Positions 1 to 6,090 of a stretch of 8,573 bases of DNA are shown piece after piece (the first letter of the stretch is position 1; every line of letters starts with the position of its first letter). The translations under genes and the position numbers were made by a program. Below the pieces are notes generated by a model. It was not told where the DNA came from. It was given only the letters and a program-made list of their open reading frames with translations, and ran no database searches. Source of the DNA: an uncultured Prevotella sp. GTDB taxonomy: Bacteria; Bacteroidota; Bacteroidia; Bacteroidales; Bacteroidaceae. Location of the stretch: contig CAKQAD010000042.1 of the NCBI GenBank assembly GCA_934215545.1, forward strand, positions 1-8,573, written 5' to 3'.

Positions 1-71
1 TTTGTTGGTTTTTTACGCATTTTCTCGCATTTTTAATGTTTAGAAAATGTGTCAACCTATATCAGGGTAAG

Positions 72-179
72 ACATTAATGTCCATTAATGCCCATTAATT
101 ATCCATGAATTCTTTCTTAGAAGAAAATTTATGGGTAATTAATGGTTAATTCATGATAATTCGTGTTCAAAGATTATGA
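72..179 (+). repeat. AT-rich dispersed repeat, copy 1
   Basis: This begins with tandem 10-11 nt units, CATTAATGTC, CATTAATGCC, CATTAATTATC and CATGAATT (73-111). A short linker follows, and then a conserved 30-nt tail at 144-173 that starts GGTTAATTCA and ends TGTTCAAAGA. The tail is identical to 8428-8457 and matches 2047-2076 on the minus strand at 29 of 30 positions. The left 33 nt (72-104) also match copy 2 exactly. Bases 92-111 can pair with 126-145 as a 20-bp stem, with two G-U wobbles if transcribed rightward. The function is unknown. The repeat lies beyond the 3' end of the leftward sulfatase gene. Bases 1-71 hold nothing recognisable except CGCATTTT twice (16-23 and 26-33). Confidence 0.85.
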
Positions 180-193
180 GCATTAGTGTTGAA

Positions 194-298
194 GGCTGAC
201 ACTTGCTGACATTCGCTGATACTTAATTTCGCGGAAATGTAAGTGATATAGGGCTGAAAGTCAGTGAGATAAGTGCAGCCTGGCACTTCTGATACTTA
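194..298. repeat. Second intergenic repeat with nested hairpins
   Basis: Short related units recur: GCTGACACTT, GCTGACATTC, GCTGATACTTA, and again CTGATACTTA (216-225 and 289-298 are identical 10-mers). The segment folds. ACTTAATTTC (221-230) pairs across a GCG loop with GAAAT-g-TAAGT (234-244), one base bulged. The outer GGCTGACACTT (194-204) pairs with AAGTGCAGCC (271-280), also with one bulge. Similar words (TTGACACTT, GTGATATA) reappear at 8519-8538 at the right edge, again just after a copy of the AT-rich repeat. No coding capacity and no known family recognised. Confidence 0.55.
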
Positions 299-303
299 TT
301 TTA

Positions 304-334
304 TACAAAACATCCTATAGGAATACGTAGGATG
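304..334 (-). terminator. Probable terminator of the sulfatase gene
   Basis: Read leftward, a 7-bp stem CATCCTA...TAGGATG (arms 328-334 and 311-317, 10-nt loop) is followed at once by TTTTGTATAAAA. It lies about 23 bp beyond the sulfatase stop codon, which is the expected place for an intrinsic terminator. The stem is short and the T-run interrupted, so strength is uncertain. Confidence 0.5.
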
Positions 335-356
335 ATGCCCTTAGATCTATGTCTTT

Positions 357-1895
357 TTACCAAGGCAGCGTTACTTTGAAGTCGGGGCTGTCGCGGTGTT
401 CCTTCTTTATCACCTCGATGAGTTGCGCCACCACTTCGGGTTGCTCCTTGGCAAGGTCGTGGTCTTCGTGTATGTCGTTGGCAAGGTTGTAGAGATGCGG
501 TGTGCCACTGATCACCACCAGTTTCCAGTCGCCGCGGCGCACTGCCATCTGGTCGGTTTCGTGAAACTCCCAGTATAAGTGCTCATGTTGTTGCTGGCGG
601 CTGTCGTCGCCAAGGAGTGTAGGCAGCATGCTGATGCCGTCGAAGCCATCGCCCGGAAGGCGCTTGTTGGTGTAGCGGCGGCGGAAGTTGCTGATGCCAG
701 CAATGTCGCACATGGTAGGCATGACATCGTAGAACGCCAGTTGAGTGTCGTTGACGGTGCCCGCCTTGATATGTCCCGGCCACCATGTAATGAACGGAAT
801 GCGGATGCCACCCTCGTAGCAAGAACGCTTCAGACCCTTAAGTTTGCCGTCGCGACCGAAGAAGGTTGGGTCGGCGCCGCCCTCCTCGTGAGGTCCATTG
901 TCGGAGGTGAAAATAACTATGGTGTTGTCTGCCAAGCCCTTAGCTTTCAGTTTGGCGAAAATTTCGCCCACATAAGCATCGAGGCGTGTTATCATGCCAG
1001 CAAACTGAGCGTGGGTGTGCACTGCAGGGTTGTAGCGCGACCCCTCCTGTCCGCCCCATGTCTTGTCGGTGAAGAACTGCTGTTGGTAGGCAGTGAGTAT
1101 GGAGTCTTCGGGCTGTGCAAGCTCTGCGTGCGGCAGGGTGTAGGTGAGGAAACCCACAAACGGTTGCTTGCCATCCTGGCTATCTATCCATTGCAGCGCC
1201 TTGTCGTGGATGAGGCGTGCAGAGTATTGTGTGCGTTTGAAGTAGTCGCGTCCGAACATAGGATACTTGATGTTGTCTTCCAACACCTCGCGCACCACGC
1301 AGGTGTCGCCGGCAGTGCGTGAGAAGCGGTTGAGGAAGTTAGGATAGTACAGATGCGCTTGGAACTGGCAGATATATCCATAGAACTCGTCGATGCCACG
1401 CTTGTCGGGAGTGGATGCGGAACCCTCGTAGCCACCTGCCCATTTGCCGAATAGACCGGTGCGATAGCCACGGTCGTGAAGCATCTCTGGCAGGATTTTA
1501 TGTGCAGGGTCGTAAGGCTCCTGTCCAACAACGGCAAAATCGACATTGTCGCCATACATCACCTTGTCGGCATTGGGCCAATATTCTTTGTTGCCACGCA
1601 CATGAGTGTGACCAGAGTGTTGCCCCGTCATAATAGTAGCTCGTGATGGTGCTGACACTGGCGAACCCGCGTATGCCTGAGTGAAACGCATGCCTTCGCA
1701 AGCCATTCTGTCGATATTCGGGGTTTTTATGTAAGGCTGTCCGTAGCATGCCAAATCGCCATATCCCATGTCGTCGCACATGATGAAAAGGATGTTGGGC
1801 GGTGGTGTGTTGCCCTTCTTGGTGCTTTTGGCGGCAAGTGCTGTTGGCAACAATGCCAGGCTGATGCCAGTGAGTAGGAATTTGTCGTATTTCAT
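357..1895 (-). CDS. Exported serine-type sulfatase (arylsulfatase family, S1)
   Basis: This is a 512-residue sulfatase of the alkaline-phosphatase superfamily (Pfam Sulfatase type), which removes sulfate esters, probably from a glycan. Residues 1-22 form a signal peptide (KFLLTGISLALLPTALA) with no lipobox, so the product should be periplasmic or exported. NILFIMCDDMGYGD (34-47) supplies metal-binding Asp41 and Asp42. The signature SAPSR (81-85) has Ser81 where the catalytic formylglycine forms; this serine version needs the radical-SAM anaerobic maturase (anSME), which is not encoded here. Lys151 (FGKW), His256 (LPHAE), SDNGPH (331-336), Lys356 and YEGGIR (360-365) are further family landmarks. 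The His usual after GKW is Ala153. Full length for the family. The start at 1895 directly precedes the signal peptide. It has its own promoter. No SusCD pair or other glycan gene adjoins, so the substrate cannot be assigned. Confidence 0.93.
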   Translation of the reverse strand: MKYDKFLLTGISLALLPTALAAKSTKKGNTPPPNILFIMCDDMGYGDLACYGQPYIKTPNIDRMACEGMRFTQAYAGSPVSAPSRATIMTGQHSGHTHVRGNKEYWPNADKVMYGDNVDFAVVGQEPYDPAHKILPEMLHDRGYRTGLFGKWAGGYEGSASTPDKRGIDEFYGYICQFQAHLYYPNFLNRFSRTAGDTCVVREVLEDNIKYPMFGRDYFKRTQYSARLIHDKALQWIDSQDGKQPFVGFLTYTLPHAELAQPEDSILTAYQQQFFTDKTWGGQEGSRYNPAVHTHAQFAGMITRLDAYVGEIFAKLKAKGLADNTIVIFTSDNGPHEEGGADPTFFGRDGKLKGLKRSCYEGGIRIPFITWWPGHIKAGTVNDTQLAFYDVMPTMCDIAGISNFRRRYTNKRLPGDGFDGISMLPTLLGDDSRQQQHEHLYWEFHETDQMAVRRGDWKLVVISGTPHLYNLANDIHEDHDLAKEQPEVVAQLIEVIKKEHRDSPDFKVTLPW

Positions 1896-1931
1896 AGATT
1901 GTACTGGTTTTGTTGTTTTAGACTAAAACTA

Positions 1932-1981
1932 TTATTCTACAAAGATATACATTATTTTATTTATTGACAAGTGTAGAATAA
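1932..1981. promoter_or_regulatory. Inverted repeat framing the sulfatase promoter (possible operator)
   Basis: TTATTCTACA (1932-1941) and TGTAGAATAA (1972-1981) are perfect 10-bp reverse complements separated by 30 nt. Read leftward, the first arm ends 2 bp upstream of the -33 TTG (1968-1970), and the second arm overlaps the last two bases of the -7 box TATCTTTG. The arms are 40 bp centre to centre, close to four helical turns. This arrangement would suit a repressor or regulator bound at two half-sites. No regulator gene is present in the window, so the role is inference. Confidence 0.5.
1940..1970 (-). promoter_or_regulatory. Sulfatase promoter (Bacteroidetes -33/-7)
   Basis: On the minus strand a TTG (complement of 1968-1970) is followed by exactly 20 nt and then TATCTTTG (complement of 1940-1947). 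This fits the Bacteroidetes -33/-7 consensus TTTG and TAnnTTTG. Transcription would start near 1933, giving a leader of about 40 nt rich in A and ending in AACAACAAAACC before the start region, with no Shine-Dalgarno sequence. Confidence 0.75.
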
Positions 1982-2027
1982 CGGAATACGTTTTTGGGGA
2001 CGATTTATACATTAATCTTCATTGATC

Positions 2028-2216
2028 TAACATTATTCATCATTAATCTTTGAACACGAATTATCGTGAATTAACCATTAACTAAAATTAACGGATAATT
2101 AATGGGCATTAATGGACATTAATGTTTATATCTAAAAAATAGAATTCATAGATAATTAATACCCATTAATGTTTATATGTCTAAAACTAAAAAATAATGG
2201 TCAATTAATGTTTATA
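2028..2216 (-). repeat. AT-rich dispersed repeat, copy 2 (inverted, extended)
   Basis: On the minus strand this carries the same modules as copy 3. Positions 2086-2139 match 8356-8409 at 53 of 54 positions. The conserved tail is at 2047-2076 (29 of 30 identical), and GATGAATAATGTTA (2028-2041) resembles GATGATTAATGTTA at 8477-8490. The copy is extended by extra modules: the 13-mer ATTAATGTTTATA occurs exactly three times on the plus strand (2118-2130, 2165-2177, 2204-2216). It fills most of the gap between the fmt stop and the sulfatase promoter. It contains no ORF and no transposase. Confidence 0.85.
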
Positions 2217-2245
2217 CGATCAACCACCAGCAAATTAGCCATTAA

Positions 2246-3226
2246 TTATTTCACCACAAATTTCTCCACCGCCTTAAAGCCATTAAGGAAGTCGCGTGCA
2301 GCCATGCGCTTCTTTCCAGCAGCCTGCAACTGCGTAATCTCCAACCAGTTGTCGGCAGTTGCCACAAATAGTCGCCCGTGTTCGGTACGCAATGTGCCTG
2401 GCACAGCCTGCCCACACGACTGCTCCGTCTTCGCGGTGCCATACACCTTAAGCACCGAGGCGGCACCATCGGCAGCATCTATCGGCGCAAGCGTCGTCCA
2501 CACTCCAGGATACGGACTCAATCCACGCACAAAGTCGTATATCTGCTTAGCATTGCTATTCCACTTTATCTCGCATGTCTCCTTGAAAATCTTTGGTGCA
2601 TGGTGTAGCTCCTTCGTGTCGTCCTGCGGTTGCGAGGGCACATTGCCATCGGTGGTCAGCACCATATCCACGGTGTCCTTGCAAATCTCCGCCCCCAGGT
2701 GCATCAGTCCGTCGTACACATACTCCACATCGGCATCGTCGGGAATAGGAAACTCCCGTTGTGTGATTATGCGCCCGGTGTCTATGTCGTGGTCGAGGAA
2801 GAATGTGGTTACGCCTGTCACCGTCTCGCCATTTATCACAGCCCAGTTGATAGGTGCCGCACCACGATACTGTGGCAACAAGGCGGCATGCACATTAAAG
2901 GTGCCAAAGCGTGGCATCGCCCACACCACCTCGGGCAGCATGCGGAATGCCACCACCACCTGCAGGTCGGCATTATATGAACGCAACTCCTCCAGGAATG
3001 CCTCGTCCTTCATCTTCACGGGCTGCAACACGGGCAGATTGTGCTCCAAGGCATACTCCTTCACTGCCGATGCCCGCAACACCGAACCATGACGCCCCAC
3101 GGGTTTGTCGGGTTGCGTCACCACAGCCACCACATTATATCCGTTCTCCACAAGCATGCTGAGCGAGCCAACGGCAAACTCTGGCGTGCCCATAAACACT
3201 ATTCTTAAATTTTTCTTGTCTATCAT
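2246..3226 (-). CDS. fmt: Methionyl-tRNA formyltransferase
   Basis: This enzyme transfers a formyl group from 10-formyltetrahydrofolate to Met-tRNA(fMet) in the cytoplasm, preparing the initiator tRNA. With the start at 3226 the protein has 326 residues (MIDKKNLRIVFMGTPEFAVG...), close to the usual 310-330. VFMGTPEFAV opens the Rossmann-like formyltransferase domain. The catalytic triad is recognisable as Asn111 and His113 (FNVHAALLPQYRGAAPINW) and Asp147 (LDHDIDTG), matching E. coli Asn106, His108 and Asp144. The C-terminal tRNA-binding domain includes VRGLSPYPGVWT (about 233-244). An in-frame ATG 30 nt upstream would add MYENKNITTT, which is low-complexity leader-like sequence, so I prefer 3226. 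It is divergent from the Sua5 gene. The stop codon abuts the AT-rich repeat and no clear terminator is visible. Confidence 0.95.
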   Translation of the reverse strand: MIDKKNLRIVFMGTPEFAVGSLSMLVENGYNVVAVVTQPDKPVGRHGSVLRASAVKEYALEHNLPVLQPVKMKDEAFLEELRSYNADLQVVVAFRMLPEVVWAMPRFGTFNVHAALLPQYRGAAPINWAVINGETVTGVTTFFLDHDIDTGRIITQREFPIPDDADVEYVYDGLMHLGAEICKDTVDMVLTTDGNVPSQPQDDTKELHHAPKIFKETCEIKWNSNAKQIYDFVRGLSPYPGVWTTLAPIDAADGAASVLKVYGTAKTEQSCGQAVPGTLRTEHGRLFVATADNWLEITQLQAAGKKRMAARDFLNGFKAVEKFVVK

Positions 3227-3331
3227 CGTTGTTGTTATATTTTTGTTTTCATACATCGCTTCGCTCTCCTGCCGTGCTCTTCAATGGGCATAGCATGCTC
3301 CCAAAGCGCCAAGGTTGCGAATGTTCAATTA

Positions 3332-3339
3332 CAAAGTTA
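3332..3339 (-). promoter_or_regulatory. -7 box of the fmt promoter
   Basis: The minus strand reads TAACTTTG here, a match to TAnnTTTG, inside ATTAACTTTGTAA. It would start transcription near 3325 and give a leader of about 100 nt before the ATG at 3226. No convincing -33 TTG lies 19-21 nt upstream, so the call rests on the -7 box and its position. Confidence 0.5.
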
Positions 3340-3382
3340 ATAAAAAACGCCCTATAACTCTCTTTTGTTGCAGAAAAATAAC

Positions 3383-3390
3383 TAACTTTG
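3383..3390 (+). promoter_or_regulatory. -7 box of the Sua5-CLC operon promoter
   Basis: The plus strand reads TAACTTTG, the same octamer as the fmt box but facing the other way, within ACTAACTTTGTATTA. Candidate upstream elements are TTTTG (3363-3367) and TTG (3368-3370), closer than the usual 19-21 nt. The start codon at 3435 lies about 40 nt downstream after an A-rich leader. The two divergent -7 boxes are only 43 nt apart, so their -33 regions must overlap. Confidence 0.55.
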
Positions 3391-3434
3391 TATTACTTAC
3401 GCAAGTTTCGTTAATACAAATAACAACATACATC

Positions 3435-4004
3435 ATGAATACAAAGGACGACATCAAGAATGCTATTGAAGTGCTTAAACGTGGCGGAGTGATTCTCTAC
3501 CCTACCGACACCGTATGGGGTATCGGCTGCGACGCCACCAACCCTGAGGCAGTGGCTAAGGTTTACAAGATAAAGCAGCGCGACGACTCTAAGGCGCTCA
3601 TCTGTCTCACCGACAGCGATGGCCGTGTGCAACGCTATGTGCGCGACGTGCCTGCCGTGGCTTGGGACTTGCTCGAAGTGTCCGACCACCCTACAACGGT
3701 AATCCTCGATGGGGCTGTTAACCTTGCACCCAACCTCATCGCCGACGATGGCAGCATCGCCATGCGCATCACCAAAGAGGCGTTCTCTAAAGAGCTGTGC
3801 TTCCGCTTCCAGAAGCCTATCGTGAGCACCAGCGCCAACATCAGCGGTCACCCGGCAGCACAGAACTATTGCGACATCGATCCCGAACTGCTTGAGGCTG
3901 TCGACTATGTGTGCTGGACACGACGCCAAGAGCATAAGCCTCACACTCCAAGCAGCATCATTAAACTTACTAAAGACGGCCAGGTCACCATCATACGCAA
4001 ATAA
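3435..4004 (+). CDS. Threonylcarbamoyl-AMP synthase (Sua5/YrdC/YwlC family)
   Basis: This 189-residue enzyme makes threonylcarbamoyl-AMP from threonine, bicarbonate and ATP, the first step of t6A37 modification in tRNAs that read ANN codons. It works with the TsaD/TsaB/TsaE proteins, which are not in this window. The YrdC core is present: GGVILYPTDTVWGIGCDA (17-34), KIKQRDDSKAL (45-55, substrate-binding basic residues) and STSANISG (131-138). It is a short YrdC-type protein without the extra Sua5 C-terminal domain. The reading frame stays open 40 codons further upstream, but those codons run through the promoter and read as non-conserved sequence, so MNTKDD at 3435 is the start. It is the first gene of an operon with the CLC gene, whose ATG follows its TAA directly. 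Confidence 0.92.
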   Translation: MNTKDDIKNAIEVLKRGGVILYPTDTVWGIGCDATNPEAVAKVYKIKQRDDSKALICLTDSDGRVQRYVRDVPAVAWDLLEVSDHPTTVILDGAVNLAPNLIADDGSIAMRITKEAFSKELCFRFQKPIVSTSANISGHPAAQNYCDIDPELLEAVDYVCWTRRQEHKPHTPSSIIKLTKDGQVTIIRK

Positions 4005-5813
4005 ATGGAGGCTACTTTAAACAATAAGCATAACGACTCTATCGTCGAAAAGCTCTACCGCTGGCGCACACAGCATCTCTCGAAACGTCAGGTCACGATT
4101 ATCCTGGCGTTTCTCATCGGCTTGTTTGCCTCTGTAGCGGCTTTCGTGCTCCACACCCTCATACACCAGATACAGCAGCTGCTCACAAGTGGCATACGCC
4201 CCGACTCGTCCAACTGGATGTATCTTATGTTCCCAGTAGTGGGCATCTTCCTCACGTCGATGTTCGTGCGCTATGTGGTGAAGGACAATATCTCGCATGG
4301 CATCACGCGCATCCTCTATGCCATCTCGTCGAAGCAGTCAAAGCTGAAGACGCACAACTGCTGGACATCGGTGGTGGCGTCTGCCATCACCATCGGCTTC
4401 GGTGGCTCCGTAGGTGCCGAGGCGCCTATCGTGCTCACGGGCTCTGCCATTGGCTCTAACCTTGGCAGGTTGTTCGGCATGGATAGCAAAACGCTCATCG
4501 TGCTCGTGGGATGCGGTGCGTCGGCTGCCATCGCAGGCATCTTCAAGGCGCCCATTGCCGGACTGGTGTTCACCCTCGAAGTGCTCATGGTCGACCTTAG
4601 CATGGCATCGCTCATGCCCATACTCACGGCAAGCGTCACTGCCACCTGCTTCACGTATATATTCATCGGCAGCGATTCGCTGTTCACCTTCCACCTCGAT
4701 AGCGAATGGATGCTCAACCGCGTTCCGTCCGACATCATCCTGGGCATCATGTGCGGACTGGTGAGCCTTTACTTCATACGCTCCATGTCGGCATGCGAGG
4801 GGTTGTTCGGCAAACTAAAACAGCATCGTTGGGCAAAGCTGGCATTGGGTGGCTTGCTGCTCAGCTCACTGATATTCCTCTTCCCCGTGCTCTATGGCGA
4901 GGGCTACTCTGCCATAAACATCTTGCTCAACGGCACCAGCGAGGCCGACTGGAACGAGATTCTACGCAACTCGCTGTTTGCAGGGCATGGCAACTTGCTC
5001 ATACTCTATATAGCACTGGTGCTGCTCACCAAGACCTTCGCCACGGCTGCTACCAATGGCGGTGGCGGTTGCGGTGGTACGTTTGCACCATCACTGTTCG
5101 TTGGGGGCTTCTGCGGATTTCTCTTCGCTCGTATATGGAATATCTATCAGATTGGTGTCTATGTGCCCGAGAAGAACTATACGCTGCTGGGCATGGCTGG
5201 CGTCATGGCTGGCGTTATGCACGCACCACTCACAGGCATCTTCCTTATCGCCGAAATCACCAATGGCTACGACCTCTTCATGCCGCTGATGATTGTGGGC
5301 CTGTGCTCTGTAATGACCATCAGCCTTTTCGAGCCTCATAGCATCTACGCCATGCGTCTGGCACGCGAGGGCAAGCTCATCACTCACCACACCGATAAGT
5401 CGGTGCTCACTCTCATGAGCATGGAGAGCGTCGTGGAGCGCGACTTCACCGCCGTGCAGCCCGACATGCCTCTTGGCAAACTTGTCAACGCCATCTCTAA
5501 GAGCCACACCAGCTTCATCCCCGTGCTCGACATGGCTGGCACCATGCTCGGCGAGATCGACATCACTAAAATACGCCATGTCATGTTCCGTGCCGAACTC
5601 TACAACAAAATGACCGTACAGCAACTCATGCTGCCTGTATCGGCAAGCGTGGGCGAGAGCGACTCTATGGAGGATGTTATGCGTAAGTTCGACCTCAAAG
5701 GTCTTCGCTATCTGCCCGTGGTGAACACCGCAGGCCTCCTCACAGGCTACATCTCACGCTCACGAGCATATAGCATGTATCGCAAAATGGTGGCAGACTT
5801 CTCGGCAGAATAA
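4005..5813 (+). CDS. CLC-family chloride channel/transporter with tandem CBS domains
   Basis: This 602-residue membrane protein moves Cl- or a related anion. Residues about 30-455 form the CLC membrane core. GSVGAEAP (134-141) keeps the gating glutamate as Glu139 (E. coli Glu148). FKAPIAGLVFTLEV (180-193), GGTFAPSLFVGG (357-368) and HAPLTGIFLIAEIT (406-419) are the other signatures. Tyr448 in SIYAMRLAR fits the E. coli chloride-coordinating Tyr445. Two positions differ from the E. coli exchanger. Val193 replaces the proton glutamate Glu203, as in animal CLC channels. SHGI (97-100) replaces GSGIP, putting His98 where Ser107 sits. Two CBS motifs follow at about 472-525 and 540-592, a ligand-sensing module that may bind adenine nucleotides. 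Translation begins at the base after the upstream stop (TAA-ATG), so coupling is likely. Whether it is a channel or an exchanger is open. Confidence 0.93.
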   Translation: MEATLNNKHNDSIVEKLYRWRTQHLSKRQVTIILAFLIGLFASVAAFVLHTLIHQIQQLLTSGIRPDSSNWMYLMFPVVGIFLTSMFVRYVVKDNISHGITRILYAISSKQSKLKTHNCWTSVVASAITIGFGGSVGAEAPIVLTGSAIGSNLGRLFGMDSKTLIVLVGCGASAAIAGIFKAPIAGLVFTLEVLMVDLSMASLMPILTASVTATCFTYIFIGSDSLFTFHLDSEWMLNRVPSDIILGIMCGLVSLYFIRSMSACEGLFGKLKQHRWAKLALGGLLLSSLIFLFPVLYGEGYSAINILLNGTSEADWNEILRNSLFAGHGNLLILYIALVLLTKTFATAATNGGGGCGGTFAPSLFVGGFCGFLFARIWNIYQIGVYVPEKNYTLLGMAGVMAGVMHAPLTGIFLIAEITNGYDLFMPLMIVGLCSVMTISLFEPHSIYAMRLAREGKLITHHTDKSVLTLMSMESVVERDFTAVQPDMPLGKLVNAISKSHTSFIPVLDMAGTMLGEIDITKIRHVMFRAELYNKMTVQQLMLPVSASVGESDSMEDVMRKFDLKGLRYLPVVNTAGLLTGYISRSRAYSMYRKMVADFSAE

Positions 5814-5817
5814 GAGT

Positions 5818-6060
5818 TTTGAATTTTGAGTTGTCGGCTACGCCGATTTTGAGTTATCATTTTTGAGTTTTGAATAAGATAGGCTTGCACTATCTTTGCA
5901 TAAGATAGGCTGCGCCTCAGCAATTAAAGCAAGCTTTATTGCCTTCGGCTTAGATAAAATCCTCACGCTCGGAAGTGAGAATAAATTCTCTCTTCTCTCG
6001 CTTAATCGGATTTTTGCACTATCTTTGAGTTTTGAATTGTGGGTTATTATCATGAATTAT
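5818..6060. repeat. Repeat-rich spacer with duplicated -7-like boxes
   Basis: This spacer is built of reused words. TTGCACTATCTTTG occurs at 5885-5898 and 6014-6027, ATAAGATAGGCT at 5874-5885 and 5900-5911, and TTGAGTTTTGAAT at 5863-5875 and 6025-6037. ATTTTGAGTT variants open the region. An inverted repeat, GCAATTAAAGC (5920-5930) with GCTTTATTGC (5933-5942), forms a near-perfect hairpin. Both TATCTTTG octamers match the Bacteroidetes -7 consensus, and the first has a TTG (5870-5872) 18 nt upstream. The segment looks like a dispersed intergenic repeat, or a broken one, rather than a gene. Open frames through it encode low-complexity peptides. Confidence 0.6.
5834..5850 (+). terminator. Weak hairpin after the CLC gene, possible terminator
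   Basis: TCGGC-TAC-GCCGA (5834-5846) is a 5-bp GC-rich stem with a 3-nt loop followed by TTTT, about 20 nt past the CLC stop. The place and shape fit an intrinsic terminator for the Sua5-CLC operon. The stem is short, and the word may belong to the surrounding repeat instead. Confidence 0.35.
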
Positions 6061-6090
6061 CTGTTTCATCCGCTTTCGAATAAAACAAAA

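Noticed and set aside
72..179. CRISPR array or iteron-type origin in the AT-rich repeats
   Set aside because: The units are 10-11 nt with almost no spacers, and no cas or rep gene lies nearby. The same block recurs at three gene ends, which fits a dispersed repeat better.
579..1322. 247-codon open frame on the plus strand inside the sulfatase gene
   Set aside because: It is antisense to a clear sulfatase with intact motifs. The translation has no family features, and long antisense frames are expected in GC-rich coding DNA.
2169..3092. 307-codon open frame on the plus strand over fmt
   Set aside because: It is antisense to fmt and begins inside the AT-rich repeat. The product is Ser/Thr/Cys-rich without recognisable motifs.
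3227..3256. Upstream ATG of fmt adding ten residues
   Set aside because: The extra residues (MYENKNITTT) precede the normal formyltransferase N-terminus and look like A-rich leader sequence.
3315..3434. Upstream start of the Sua5 gene adding forty residues
   Set aside because: The extension crosses the -7 box at 3383-3390 and encodes non-family sequence. The YrdC fold is complete from 3435.
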